Shown here: in pieces, positions 1-14,468 of the stretch
Layout: each line of letters starts with the position of its first letter
Numbering within the stretch: position 1 is the first letter of the stretch
Assembly: GCA_003254925.1 (NCBI GenBank)
Contig: QANZ01035159.1
Location: forward strand, 52,189 to 116,188
DNA: 64,000 bases
Source: Chamaecrista fasciculata
Taxonomy: Eukaryota; Streptophyta; Magnoliopsida; Fabales; Fabaceae
Direction of reading: 5' to 3'
Notes under the pieces: generated by a model
What the model was told of the DNA's origin: nothing
Seen by the model: only the letters and a program-made list of their open reading frames with translations
The model's database searches: none
Program-made: the position numbers and the translations under genes

Positions 1-208
1 CTCCTAACGGTCTAGGATCCCATTTTGTTTACATACTTTTATTTGACACACTCTAATACAATATAATATATAATATTTTCAACATGTGGACCTCACATAA
101 CCCCACATAATATTATATAATATATATGTCATATTCTCAACAAAAATAACTTAATATAATGTTTTTTTATCAGAACTTAATATAATGTTACTGTAAATGA
201 AATTCAAA

Positions 209-2725
209 TTAAAGTGGATAAGCCTCAATAATGGAAAGAAAAGCTGGGATGGTGACAATGTTATAACGAGGAAAGCCAGCTTGTTGTAGCAGATTCTTCC
301 ATTGCAACTCAGTCCTCTCTTTTCCACCGGTATGTGCAGACATAAACAAATCTAACACAAAGGCAGTGTCATCGAACATTCCATGACCTTCTTCCTTCAG
401 AACAAATTCTGCTAAAATAACCTTTCCTCTCTGTTCTGGTATTGCTTTCTTGCAATTTTTCAATATCTTTATGCAATCATCATCGCTCCAATCATGCAAT
501 ATCCACTGCATCATATAAACAATATGTAATTAGCGCTGAATCGCTGAAGTACAATGGTTCTGTCTGTTCAACACATTTCTCACCAAGAGTGGATCCGCCG
601 AAGTACGATCCATTAAAGTATGTAAATTATTGATTTGTACGGTACATATATTAAAATGATCAAGTATTAAATTACTTTAATGGACTCTCCAAATCAAATA
701 ATTCATATACTTGACAGGATCTGTACTTTAGTGGATCTGTTTCCTCACCAAACATGGTCTCTCCACGTGGCGCTATATTTCATGAGTGCTACTTTTTGGC
801 ATTCCATTAGTAGTTTAGTATACTATACTTTTACTGTTTCAATTTTCTTTGTTTTACCCTATGTAATAATAATAATAATATGTTTATTTATTTTTGGAAA
901 TTATAAGATTAATATAAATTATTGTTTTTGATATTCTTAAGTCACTCAGTAAAAGAATAAAATAATTTTAAATTTTTTTTGAAGCGATTTTGTTGCTTTG
1001 GTCTTATATGTATTAATGTATTCAACTTTTCATATGTTTTTTATATCTATGTCCCTTATTTCATTTTGATAAAAAATATTTCAAAAGTGTAAATTGATCC
1101 TATATATATACTACTATATATACAAATTGTTTAAAATTAATGCTGACGTTAGATTCCATTAATTTCTCTATGGGTCCTTCTTATATGTGCCCTTAGGACA
1201 CATGTTAAGGTTTCTTTTGATTGGTCAAGTGAGTTTTCAAACATTAAAAATTATCTTTTAAATGAATTTTTGTAAATTTCAAGATATGAGATGCTCTACT
1301 AACCTGAAAATGTGCCTTAAGGACACATGTTAGATAAATCATTTTTCTATTAAACGATGATGTGATATTTTAATGTGACAGTTCTTTTCTATGAAAAGAA
1401 TATGACATTTTCTCTTTTGTCTTGGACTTCAGTTTTATTAATTTTCTGACTTTTCTGTCTCTCACTTCTCAAGAAGGACCCAAAATGAGAATGAAAATGC
1501 TACATCAGATTATTATATCATCATTTAACNTTTTAAATGAATTTTCGTAGATTTCAAGATATGAGATACTCTACTAACCAATCAGAAGAAACCTTAAAAT
1601 GTGCCTTAAGGGCACATGTTAGATAAATGATGATGTGATATTTTAATGTGACAATTCTTTCCTATGAAAAGAATATGACATTTTCTCTTTTGTCTTGGAC
1701 TTCAGTTTTATTAATTTTCTGACTTTTCTGTCTCTCACTTCTAAAGAAGGACCCAAAATGAGAATGAAAATGCTACATCAGATTATTATATCATCATTTA
1801 ACAAAAAAAAAGTAACAGCATTTAACGTGATAACCAATTTGAAACAAGTTACATACATATGAGACCATTTTGAAATTTCTGAAATATCTTGGACCAAAAT
1901 GAAATAAGAGCCATAAATAAATGGAGCAGTTTAAAGCTGATATACCTTCATGAAAACAGCATCAGCATGAGGAATAGAGTGGAACATGTCTCCTCCCACG
2001 TGAGTGACTCTCTCGTATTGAGGTGCGGTAGCGATCACATGCGGCTGATCAAAGTTGATGCATTTGATGTGCGGATAGGATTTGACAATCTCTGATACTG
2101 TCCCTCCGATTCCTCCTCCAACATCCACTAATGATTCAATGCTCTCGAACCCATCCTTATACCCTGCGATGATGCCACTCATTAAAATCCTAGCCGTACA
2201 CTCCATCGACTCATTGAACATCTTGTTGAATTCTGGGTTCTCCAATGCATAATCCCAAATCTCAGACCCGTGAGCCTTCTTGAAGGCGGACCCACCAGTC
2301 CCAGTCCCACCTTCTCTCACGCATTGACTCAAATAGTGTAAAGGCGCCGAGAACCATGGTTCCATAAGAATCATCCCCACAAGGTTTAGTTGGTTCGACT
2401 CACGTACGAGCCATCTCGAAGCGTAGGTCAGGTCGTACAGCGTGTCTCCGCCGTCGGATGGCTGATGAGCGCTGAAGATCCTACGGCGGACGAGGAGCCT
2501 TATGATGCGCCCCAGGCACGTGATGTCAGGAGAGGGTGCATTAGAGAGAGCCGAAACTATCTGGGACAAGCTCATTGGTCCACCGTGGCGTTGTATGATA
2601 TCTGGTATGCGCAGCTCCACAGCAGATCTGAGAGCCATGGAATCTGCATAGCTGAACATGTACTTCCATACGTCAGCTTGGCCTTGTAACATCAATAATG
2701 CCTCATTATTATTACTCTCTCCCAT
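209..2725 (-). CDS. OMT1: COMT-like class II O-methyltransferase, complete, 2 exons
   Basis: Exon 1 is 1946-2725 and exon 2 is 209-505, giving 358 residues, a normal length for plant small-molecule O-methyltransferases. The join is codon-exact (ATG AAG | TGG ATA) with GT at 1945-1944 and TGCAG before 505. The N-terminal half is the dimerisation domain. SAM motif I reads VDVGGGIGG, and GDMF and FMK follow. The catalytic histidine is in WILHDW at the start of exon 2, with glutamates in LAEF and GGKER. The start MGES was chosen over an in-frame ATG 48 bases upstream because OMT2 and OMT3 start at the same place. Family knowledge: SAM-dependent methylation of phenolic or alkaloid hydroxyls in the cytosol; overall it looks most like norcoclaurine 6-OMT or acetylserotonin OMT-like proteins. 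The substrate cannot be read from sequence. Compared with OMT3 it carries a short Gly/Thr-rich insertion before AFKKAHG. The 1.44-kb intron contains duplicated transposon sequence. Confidence 0.92.
1186..1617. mobile_element. MITE-like inverted-repeat element in OMT1 intron
   Basis: The ends are imperfect inverted repeats. The left end starts TGTGCCCTTAGGACACATG and continues through AAGGTTTCTTTTGATTGGTC. The right end is its complement, from ACCAATCAGAAGAAACC to GGGCACATG. No open reading frame is present, so this looks like a non-autonomous DNA transposon or two overlapping copies of one. A single N at 1530 interrupts it. Confidence 0.5.
1256..1802. repeat. Tandem duplication of about 272 bp in OMT1 intron
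   Basis: Bases 1256-1529 and 1531-1802 are near-identical direct copies. Both begin TTTTAAATGAATTTT, run through GACATTTTCTCTTTTGTC and end ATCATCATTTAAC. The lone N at 1530 sits exactly on the junction, so copy number may be wrong in this assembly. Confidence 0.75.
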
Positions 2726-3184
2726 CTCTCTCTCTCTCATTATCTGATAGATGCCTTCAAAAGAAACAGCCATCTCTATTTAAATCATGTAACCAACATA
2801 GCAAACTAGGCTGAAATTTTTCATGAATCACATAAATATATATTATGTTATGATTTAATATTAAGCCGGACTGCCGGACAATATTATTTCCTTATTAAGT
2901 TTGGAACCGACGTCATGCATATATATATATTAGCAAGTAGCACCCACATGACATCCATCTAGTACTGTGTTCGTTAAATTATGCCCAATTGCCCAGGGTT
3001 GTTTAAAAAGTTACGTACTGTAGTTAGAAATAAAGGATATCAATATAAAAAATCTAGTATTTGTTTAACTTGTTAGGTACAAGCCATCTCGTGTGTTTAC
3101 GTTATTCCGGCCGGCCAATTCCCATTATGAATCTGGTTTCTTAAAGTTACGCATCGTATTGAAAAACTTCTCAAGTTCTTTTTT

Positions 3185-3441
3185 NNNNNNNNNNNNNNNN
3201 NNNNNNNNNNNNNNNNNNNNNNNNNNNNNNNNNNNNNNNNNNNNNNNNNNNNNNNNNNNNNNNNNNNNNNNNNNNNNNNNNNNNNNNNNNNNNNNNNNNN
3301 NNNNNNNNNNNNNNNNNNNNNNNNNNNNNNNNNNNNNNNNNNNNNNNNNNNNNNNNNNNNNNNNNNNNNNNNNNNNNNNNNNNNNNNNNNNNNNNNNNNN
3401 NNNNNNNNNNNNNNNNNNNNNNNNNNNNNNNNNNNNNNNNN
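3185..3441. other. Assembly gap (257 N)
   Basis: A run of N. The sequence resumes inside the arm of a TTTGGTACC-type fold-back element, so the missing bases probably include the rest of that element's left arm. Confidence 0.95.
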
Positions 3442-3798
3442 TTTGGTACCCTGTGGTTTGAAACCTGACACTTTGGTACCCTGTGGTATTCTTCATTAAC
3501 ACTTTGGTACCTTTTGGAGCTATTTTGTAATTTTAAACATAACAATTTTTCAAAAATTACATATTGACCCCAAAAAATTTTCAAAAAAATTACAAAAAGG
3601 TCCCTGAATACATATTATCTAGGGACTAAAATGAAAACTTAAAAAAAATATTGGGGTCGATATGTAATTTTTCAAAATTTGTTATGGTTAAAATTACAAA
3701 ATAACCCCAAAGGGTACCAAAATGTTAATGGAGAATACCATAGGGTACCAAAGTGAAATAGGGTCAAACCACAGGGTACCAAAGTATAATTTACCCTA
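3442..3798. mobile_element. Fold-back element, TTTGGTACC family, left end in gap
   Basis: The left arm repeats CTTTGGTACCCTGTGGT and the right arm repeats its complement, ending GGTACCAAAGTATAATTTACCC. Arms and central sequence match the copies at 11707-12082 and 51573-51960. There is no coding sequence. It lies about 0.7 kb upstream of the OMT1 start. Confidence 0.75.
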
Positions 3799-3935
3799 TT
3801 ATTTAATTATTTTTAAATCATCACAAAGAACGGTCAAATTTAAATCTATCGTCCATATTAATTAATAGTGGGAGACTCGAGTTCTCATTGATCAATTAAT
3901 TAATTCTTTATATATATATATATAATGAGAGAACT
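3799..3935. repeat. Segment shared with OMT2 upstream region
   Basis: This stretch (ATCACAAAGAACGGTCAAATT through CTCGAGTTCTCATTG) is closely repeated at about 15165-15260. The copies lie upstream of OMT1 and OMT2 respectively, so the OMT tandem duplication included upstream flank. Confidence 0.7.
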
Positions 3936-5098
3936 AACCTTGTCTCCACTTATTTCTGGCTTTTCTTTCCTTGTCTTCGTGTCTCTGCTTCTATCCTTTT
4001 TCTTTTACTGCTTTAACTATGTTTTCTAGCTTCTCGTTTGTATGTTTCTTTTTGTTGGAACTTCTCGTTTGTATGTTTATTTGGGGCTACCTTTCCGTTT
4101 GTTTGTAACTTGATCGTTGTACTAATCTCTTTAATATTAGATTTCACTTTCTACCAAAAAATAAAAAAAAATAGAGGGTCGAGCTCAACCGCTAATTCGT
4201 ATATAATGTTGCCTACTTATTATCATTCTCTGAACCGTAAATTAAACCTTGTCCTGGCTAATTTATTCTCTGAATAAAAATTTGAATTTAGATGGGCAAG
4301 TGTTCGTTAATTCTAGAAACTATATAAGATGTATTTTACTTGAGGTAATTCATTAAATTTAGACAAAAACCTATTTTAGTCCCTAATGTTTGCCTAATAT
4401 TCCATTTTAGTCCCTAATTTTGTTTTTGTTCCGTTTTAGTTCCTAAAGTTGTCAAGAAATTTCATTGTTAGTTTCTGATCAAGTGATTCCATCTATTTTC
4501 CTCGGTTAAAAAAATGAAAAATAAAGGAGAAAATTGCAAAAATGACCCTTATAAAGTGATTTTTCTTATATCTCATTATTTTTCTTTTTTAGTGTCAATT
4601 GTATTCCTAATTAGCAGATACAATTGACTCAAATGTAAAACATTTGAGATACAATTGATTTAAAAAAAATTCGAGATATAATTGAAATTGATCTCATACT
4701 TTAGGGGTACAATAATTGACCCAAAAAAAACTTCAGGTATAATTAAAATTGACTTCATACTTTAGAATATCAAAAATATTTTTGCCATATTTTTTATTTG
4801 AAATATTTAAATAAACTGAAAGTCAAACTACCCAAGCGTGGAAACAAACACAAACTCAAACTTCTATTACATCTGGATCATGATGAAACTCGTATCATAA
4901 CTTAAGTTTCTGCATACAGCACTATATATTTGATGATCTTGAGTAAAAGCTACGAAGTCATTATTATAGTATTCAACATTTATTTAATAGGACTTAGCAA
5001 AGTGCCACATCATGGGGACAGCTTGAGGCAACATTTAATTTATTCCCAAATGAGTAGGATATATATCTGTAACACAAATGGCCATGTCAGCTGAGACA
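3936..5098. other. Intergenic, no gene seen
   Basis: AT-rich DNA between the SDR 3' end and the OMT1 upstream region. About 4365-4500 carries repeated TTTTAGTCCCTAA motifs like one arm of a fold-back element. The matching opposite arm is not obvious. Open frames here are short and resemble no protein family I know. Confidence 0.5.
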
Positions 5099-7302
<2,204 letters not shown>

Positions 7303-9778
7303 TGATTTCTACTTTACAAATGAACTGTAGTACGTGTTCAGTAATATGATTGATCTTTGATACCTTCCTCTTCTCCAAAGGGCTATTATATATATACACA
7401 TATTATAAGCAACAATGATGTAATTGATTACTCCGAAGTATGTGGACAATGATGTAATTAAGAGGTTTGAATTAGATTCATAGGATTAGGAACTGTTCAT
7501 GTAATTATGTCAAATTAAATTTGACTTTGACTTTTGTTTTTGCTTGAAAAATTGGAGTTGGTAAACTTTCAAATCAGCCGAGAGCAGACAATCTAGAACA
7601 GAAAAACGGAGATGATCCCCTATAATTCCCAAGCTTGAAATTCTCCTAAAATTGACCTCATCTCAACCGTCCAATTGATCTGACTTTTAGAATCACGCCA
7701 CGTGCACGTAGCTCCCGCATGGATAGGTTCTTGACTTCTTGGTGAATGGTTAGTGATGATTATGATTTTAGGGTAAATTACACTTTGGTACCTTGTGGTA
7801 TTCTCCGTTAACATTTTGGTACTCTGAACTTTAATTCTGTTAGAAAATTAACGGAAATTGGAATTTATGAAGCTATTCTATAATTTTAACCATAACAAAT
7901 TTTACAAAAATTACATATTGACCCTTAATATTTTCAGAAAATTACAAATAAGTCTCTGAATACATATTATCTAGAGACTAAAATGAAAACTATAAAAAAA
8001 AATTTGGAGTAAAAATAAATTTTTTATATATATGCTTTTCTCTGAATACATATTATCTCTGAATACATATTAGCATGTAAGTTAAAATTGATCGAATAAC
8101 ATGATACAATATCTATCAAACTAGAGGGCTTGATAGAAAATGCAGATTACGATGACATTACAGAAATTAACAGATACAATGTCAATGTAAATTAAATTCA
8201 TATTTTATTGAAGAAAAAATAAATATTCAAAAAATATCATAATATTTTAAAAAATAATACATCAAAGATAAAATTAAAAATAAATATCTTTTATTTTAAT
8301 ATCTACTAAATATTTATTTTTAAATTAGTCTCTATTTAATATTGAAAATATTTTTTATTTCAAAGTATAATTGAATCTTAAAAGTAAATATTTTTTCATT
8401 TAATATCTATTAAATATTTGATTTTAGTTTAATTGCAATTAATGTCAAATTTTTATTAAGAAAAATATAACCATATCAATTATCTATCAAATGTCAAAAG
8501 TCAAATCCTAAACCTAATTTGTTTGTCTTTCTTATTCGATCTTTCTTTTTGTCGCCTCCTATGTGTCAACCCACCCGGTCCGATCCGGGTTTTCTATCAT
8601 GCTAAATTGAAAACTCGGGTCCTAAAATATTAAAATGTACAGTTGAATTGTTAAAAGAATTAAATAACACGTGTAATGTATATCTCAATTATCAAAATTA
8701 TATAGTACCACGTACACTTGAGCAACTGTTTAAACTTTAAATAATAAAAGAAAAAAGATATAAAACTACGTTAAATTTTTTCCTCTTCTAGGCTGAATTT
8801 TTATATATGAATGAATGACGAAGCCGTACGCAAAACAAGCTAATTAATGGCCAATGGCCCAATATCTACGATTGCCGGTTTTTTTTCCATCTCCAGCTAT
8901 ACTTTTTTTTCTTTGTAAAGTAATATACATTAACAGGTGTTTTTTTTTTCATATATACATAACTAAATTATTTTTAATGTTCATACTTCATATGGTACCG
9001 GATTCATTGAACACCTTACCTAAGGCTCGTCGGAGCTACAAATACGTAATTTAGATACCGAAAAAGAAACAATACCTGTAAGTAAATTTATATTAAAAAA
9101 AGTATAGAGGTGAAAAAAATCATCATATATTGCCGTGTAGTTCTAGCTGGCTTCTAGTTAATCAAAGACTTTAACAATTGCTATAATGAATATGCATTAG
9201 CTTTGGAATGTAGAACTCACCATATTTCGAGTAAACTAATAATTTATAAATTTGATTTTTGAAAGATAACCAAATGTTGGAGAATAGTATAAAATTATAG
9301 GATACCATTAGTCCAAAGTCACGTCACAAATAAAAAGACTAACCTTAAAGAGTCGCATCCCCCAATAATTTAAGAAGCGACATTCCATAGGATTAATTGA
9401 ATTCTTCTTGTTTCTCTAACAATGACTCATAACAATAGAAAATAAAATTTAGCAAATTATTTTCGTCAGCTCGTCATGTTCTGATCAAAATAGTCCATAA
9501 ACATTGTATCTAATAAAATAAGTCCATCAAACATTAAAATGCTTTAATACTCATAAAATATTTTAAAACTCATCAACCATTATCATTTCTTAACCTATAA
9601 ATTAACTTAACAAATTTAATCACCATAAAATGACAGTTTATATTAGGAAATATGATTAGAAAATAATAATGATAAAAGATATTATTGACTCTACCTTATC
9701 TTACCAATATGGGACTTTCTTTGACACAAAGATAATGTACATAGCTGTACAGATAGCACAATATTAGAGATCATAGTT
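7303..9778. other. Intergenic, AT-rich, with a truncated fold-back arm
   Basis: From 7773 to about 8035 lies the left half of a TTTGGTACC-family element: it begins GGGTAAATTACACTTTGG and lacks the matching right arm. The remainder is AT-rich sequence in which I see no gene. The first 100 bases are the SDR 5' flank. Confidence 0.55.
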
Positions 9779-9860
9779 AAAAAGGTTGGCCCAATTGGTA
9801 AGGAGTTAAGGTCGTGAGTTCAATTCCCACTCGCAAAGATCAACTCACCTAAACTTTTAT
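9779..9860 (+). repeat. tRNA-derived SINE-like fragment
   Basis: GGTTGGCCCAATTGGTAAGG resembles a Pol III A box and GTGAGTTCAATTCCCAC a B box, at tRNA-like spacing. The flanks do not form a tRNA cloverleaf, so this is a SINE head or tRNA pseudogene, not a tRNA gene. An A/T-rich tail follows. Confidence 0.4.
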
Positions 9861-9964
9861 TTAAAAAAAATGTCATTTGAGTAGTCTTTTCTTTCTCAAT
9901 GAGTTGTTTATATATATATATATATGGCACGATATAAGATATTGTTTCTTTTGTTAGTACGTTT

Positions 9965-10624
9965 TTCTTCTTTTTTTTTTGATAATAACGTGGAAACTTA
10001 GATTACTGGAATAATGTTTGAGTACAAAAGCATAGAAGGGACATAACAGACACACTTAAAAGACAACAAGGAACAATACATAAGAAAGACATAAAACAAA
10101 ATACAAAGATGAAGATAAAAAATGGAAGGCCAGGAGTGAAAAGAAAAGGAAGGAGGGTTCATGAGAGATATCTTGCAGGAAGGCAAGACTCAAAAAAGGA
10201 GGCAAGGAGATGTAGGTAGTGTGTTGCAACTGTTTTCTTCTGCCATGGTTATCCAAAAAATCAGCACATGAGTTCGTCTCTCTAAGTGTGTGTCTCATGC
10301 ACTAGCTGTCAAAGGAACATAGCAAGTTTTTGCAATTAAAGATTAGAGCATATAAAGGGTGTTGCTGAGTTATTTTATCCGATAAGACACAATTAATTGC
10401 AGCAGTACAATCAGATTCAAGAATGATCTTTTTAATATTGAGTGGGCCAGCTCAATCCCTCTAAAGATGGCCCAAAGTTCAGCCTTGAGTGAGTGGCCAT
10501 AACCAATAATTTCAGAGAAACCCGCAACAAAATTTCCATTCTCATCCCTTAAGATACCTCCAGCACTAATATGGTTCAACTTAGTAGACCCATCAGTGTT
10601 CATCTTGTAGAAATTCCATTGCAC
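9965..10624 (-). pseudogene. LINE (non-LTR retrotransposon) RNase H fragment
   Basis: On the minus strand, 10370-10624 encodes a plant-LINE type RNase H start: KMNTDGSTKLN, GGILRDENGNFVAGFSE, then KAELWAIFRGIELA. A second frame near 10220-10298 gives HTLRETNSCADFLDNHG, the C-terminal RNase H motif. Frame shifts separate the pieces. The minus-strand 3' end is T-rich on the plus strand at 9969-9980, consistent with a poly(A) tail. The reverse transcriptase part is missing. I could not find a clear target duplication. Confidence 0.65.
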
Positions 10625-10639
10625 AGAAAATTAATAGAA

Positions 10640-11150
10640 ATTGTAGAAAAGGGAAGCTTTTGAAAAATCAAAATATTCTTTAAAATGTAGATAAAAATCG
10701 TTCGCCAGTAAGTAGGGTAAAGGTTTTTCAAGAGGTCTAGCTGATGCCTTTAATAGTCTATGTCTGTTACTTAGATCATGATTCCAAGAGAGCAAGCCTT
10801 CACTTATATATATATAACTTGTATGAGAAGCTCTGTCGTCTTTAGTATGTATGCCATTTGGACTAACTTTATGTAATGAAACTATCCTTTCCGACAAAAA
10901 AAAAAGAGGACAAAACATAAGTATTGGAACCCTCATGAGGATGAAGGACTGATATGGCTGACTAATTCCAATTCTGTTGGATAGTACTATTTATTGATGT
11001 ATAAAGGCAAAATGTATGTAAGCATTATACATAATAAAACATCTTTATATATAGCTCAATCACGCAAGTTTTTGTTTTATTATGAACCTAGAGCACTATA
11101 TATATAGAAAATGCAGATGCAGAAATTAACAAAGTACAATGTATGTTAAT
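10640..11150. other. OMT2 3' flank, no gene seen
   Basis: Sequence between the LINE fragment and OMT2 exon 2. A minus-strand open frame at 10631-10936 has no recognisable domain, and its SERIVSLHK region looks like decayed repeat sequence. I do not call it a gene. Confidence 0.4.
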
Positions 11151-11706
11151 GTAAATGAAATTCAAAGTGGATAAGCCTCAATAATGGAAAGGAAAGTCGG
11201 GATGGTAATGATTTTATAACGAGGGAAGCCAGCTTGTTGCAACAGATTTTTCCATTGCAATTCAGTCCTCTCTCGTCCGCCAGATGTATGTGCAATCATT
11301 AGCAAGTCAAACACGAAGGCAGTGTCATCGAACATTCCATGGCCATCTTCCTTCACAACAAATTCCGCTAAAATAACCTTTCCTGTCTTTTCTGGTATTG
11401 CTTTCTTGCAATTTTTCAATATCTTTATGCAATCATCATCGCTCCAATCATGCAGTATCCACTACATCACATATATAATTTGTCACACACAACATATATC
11501 TAATTAATACAACAATATATATTCACGGTACAAGCAACCTTTTAAATTTAATTAAACAACAATCACATCTCCTCGCCTAAAGCCTAATCATTCGGATCTT
11601 TTTCATCTTTTTTTATCATCTTTATCATTATGCCTTTCATTGAGATCACGTGCCTTTCAGAAAACAGCATATATTGACTGTCGGTGCATGGCACTTAAAA
11701 AAATTA

Positions 11707-12082
11707 GGGTAAATTACACTTTGATAATTTGTGGTTTGACCCTATTTCAAATTGGTACCCTGTGGTTTGAAACTTGACACTTTGGTACCCTTGGTACCCT
11801 TTGGAGCTATTTTGTAATTTTAACCATAACAAATTTTGCAAAAATTACATATTGACCCCAAAAAATTTTCAAAAAATTACAAATAGGTCCTGAATACATA
11901 TTATATAGGGACTAAAATGAAAAATTTAAAATTTTTTGGGGTCAATATGTAATTTTTGTAAAATTTATTATGGTTAAAATTACAAAATAGCTCCAAAAGG
12001 TACCAAAGTGTTAATGGAGAATACCACAGGGTACCAAAGTGAAATAGGGTAAAACCACAGGGTACCAAAGTCTAATTTACCC
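11707..12082. mobile_element. Complete TTTGGTACC-family fold-back element, 9-bp TSD, OMT2 intron
   Basis: A 376-bp element starting GGGTAAATTACAC and ending GTCTAATTTACCC, flanked by a perfect 9-bp direct repeat AAAAAATTA (11698-11706 and 12083-12091). The arms contain repeated TTTGGTACCCTGTGG motifs in opposite orientation. A 9-bp target duplication is typical of Mutator-like elements. It has no coding sequence. Confidence 0.85.
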
Positions 12083-12469
12083 AAAAAATTAAGAACAAGT
12101 TGTGTAATATTATAGAGATACCTTCATAAAAACAGCATGAGCCTGAGGAATAGAGTGGAACATGTCTCCTCCCACGTGAGTAACTCCGTCGTATTGAGGT
12201 GCGGTAGCGATCACATGCGGCAGATCAAAATTGATGCATTTAATGTGCGGATAGGATTTCACAATCTCCGACACCGTCCGTCCGATCCCTCCTCCAACAT
12301 CCACCAATGATTCAATGCTCTCGAACCCATCCTTATACCCTGCAACGATGCCACTCATTACAATCTTAGCCGTACAATCCATGGCATCATTGAACATGTT
12401 GTTGAAATCTGGATTCTCCGATGCAAAATCCCAAATCTCACGGCCATTAGCCTTCTGAAAAGCGATCCC

Positions 12470-12805
12470 TGTTGGATTATTTTAATCCTTGAAGTGTGGC
12501 CCATGTAACTAATAGACTAGACCTATTAATAGAGGCCCAATTTGATGGTAGTTGGGCTTGAAGGGCATTTAGGTCTAGTAGGGTTTCAATACCCTTCCCT
12601 CTCCCTTCATATATGAGCCTCACATTTTGGCATAAGAGGATAAGGCATGTATGGATAAGCTTAGGGGGTTCTCAACCATTAGAGAACCAAGAAAGGAAGA
12701 AGGGCTTAGGGAAGAAACTCTCTCTCTCTAAAAAGTTCAAAGGCATGGATTAAGGTACACATTCATCTACTCATTAAAATCTGAGTATTATAGTTTTATC
12801 TTACA
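12470..12805 (+). mobile_element. Solo LTR (336 bp) inserted in OMT2 exon 1
   Basis: It starts TGTTGGATTATT and ends ATCTTACA (TG..CA). It is flanked by the 5-bp duplication ATCCC (12465-12469 and 12806-12810). A TATA-like CATATATGAG followed by a CT-rich stretch suggests plus orientation. No internal retrotransposon genes are present, so it is a solo LTR left by LTR-LTR recombination. Copia or Gypsy origin cannot be fixed from the LTR alone. Confidence 0.9.
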
Positions 12806-13245
12806 ATCCCACCTTCTCTAACGCAATGGCTGAGATAGTGCCACGGGGCCAGAGGAATTGGATGGTTTTCCATCAGAAACATGTTCGCAAGGCTATGCTG
12901 GTTGGTGTCACGTAGGAGCCATCTGGAAGAGTAGGTCAAGTCGTATAACGTGTCTCCGCCGTCGGATGGATGATGAGCACTGAAAATCCTACGGCGGACG
13001 AGGAGTCGCATGATGCGGTCGAGGCACGTGATGTCTGGAGAAGGTGCATCGGAGAGAGCAGCGATTACCTGGGTTAAGCTGATTGGTCCACCGTGGCGGT
13101 GTATGATATCGGGTATGCGCAGCTCCACAGCGGATTTGAGAGCCATGGAATCTGTGAAGTTGAACATATACTTCCATATATCAGCTTGGCCTTGTAACAT
13201 CAATAATGCCTCATTGTCTTTCATTGCATTGTTAATCTCTCCCAT

Positions 13246-14452
13246 CGATCTCTCTCTCTCTCTCTGATTATCTGGTAGATACCAAACAGGAGAGAAACTG
13301 CTAGCCACCTCTATTTCATATAATATCATGGCAAGCTAGGCTGAATTTTTATAGACGAATCAAGCCGTATACTCATAAATATTTTATTATATTATATATA
13401 TATGCATCGCAGATTCGCAGCGTCCATGTGATCTGGATCGAATCAAGCAATTAATATGTATTGAGTTAATTTCGTCACATAAATCATGTCTTGAATTTAT
13501 TTTGAAATGCAATCAATACATATAAAGCAAATTGATTCACGTCGAAAACGGATCCCCTCAAATTAGGGCCCTGTAATTCTTGTAAAATTGGGAAGATCTT
13601 GAACCTTCATCTAATTTAACGTACACAAATTGGCCACGTCATATATTTTACATTAGTGAAACTCACGTTTTAACATTGTGTTTTTTTCTTTTTGGTAAGC
13701 GATTATTTAATTGGCATTGTGTTTCATACCCTGGAAAGAGGTAGAAGACGCCACACTGTTTCTCTTCCCTTTGCTCCATTTTCATACGCCGGAAGTGCTC
13801 TGGCTAATTGGATCACATGCTATTAGACATATTATGGAATATCATATCTTTTATGCATTTAATTAGTTTTTAAATATACCTACTTTATAGGAATTACTTA
13901 TATGCCTACTTTATAGGAATTAGTTAATATCATAATTGATTTAGTTTTATTTAGTTTTGAATTTCGATACCGTATCTTTAAGATACCCTTTTGTTCCTTT
14001 ATATATACCCTCACCATAACTAGCGCTAGCTACTACCAATTATGTCGTTCCTCAACAAAAAAAGATTTCATAATATGATATTACCTCTTAAGACTATTCT
14101 TTATGGACGCTACATCAAAGAGCAAGAATAAATAGAAGACTTTTTCAAATGCTTAAGGTTATAACAAGATTGAACTTTTACGTGACTGAATATTCTGCTA
14201 AGTGTTTAGTGCTATTTACCATATTCTCTGTAATTCCTTGGTAGAAAATCATTTTGTGTGAAATCCTCTTTTTGTGAGAAAAGTCTTCCTTAGTGAGTGG
14301 TTACAAGATAAGAGGAGTATATAGGAACCGTGAGACTACGAATTTGTGGAGATTGTAAAAAGATAATTGTAAAACCTTCGGTGTCGTTGATTCCATTGTA
14401 ATTGGTTAGTTTGCCCACATAATATAAAATTTCCTCGCTTTGTGCTTAGGCC
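13246..14452. other. OMT2 upstream region, no gene seen
   Basis: The first 20 bases upstream are a CT repeat (GA-rich on the OMT2 strand), shared with OMT1 and OMT3 leaders. Further upstream is AT-rich DNA with a short duplicated motif CCTACTTTATAGGAATTA near 13880-13925. I see no other genes. Confidence 0.4.
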
Positions 14453-14468
14453 GTGGATGATTCCTTCT

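Larger units (their letters stand above)
11162..13245 (-). pseudogene. OMT2: O-methyltransferase disrupted by a solo LTR in exon 1
   Basis: Exon 1 is 12122-13245 and exon 2 is 11162-11461, with the same MK | WILHDW junction as OMT1. Reading starts MGEINNAMK at 13245 and is open to CVREGGI. There a 336-bp insertion (12470-12805) plus a 5-bp duplication interrupts the codon. The frame then resumes as AFQKANGREIWDF and is open to the stop. The insertion adds 341 bases, which is not a multiple of three, and translation through it stops after IVR. Motif I is VDVGGGIGR, and HSIPQAHAVFMK has His where OMT1 and OMT3 have Asp. The catalytic LHDW and GGRER are kept. I see no other stop or frameshift, which points to recent inactivation. 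The intron also carries a fold-back element (11707-12082). Confidence 0.88.

Noticed and set aside
3093-3584. Open frames spanning the N run at 3185-3441
   Set aside because: They consist of undefined residues and transposon arms; no real coding evidence.
9779-9860. A functional tRNA gene
   Set aside because: A- and B-box-like words are present but no acceptor stem or anticodon arm can be formed.
10631-10936. 101-codon minus-strand frame downstream of OMT2
   Set aside because: Next to a LINE remnant and without a recognisable domain; probably decayed repeat.
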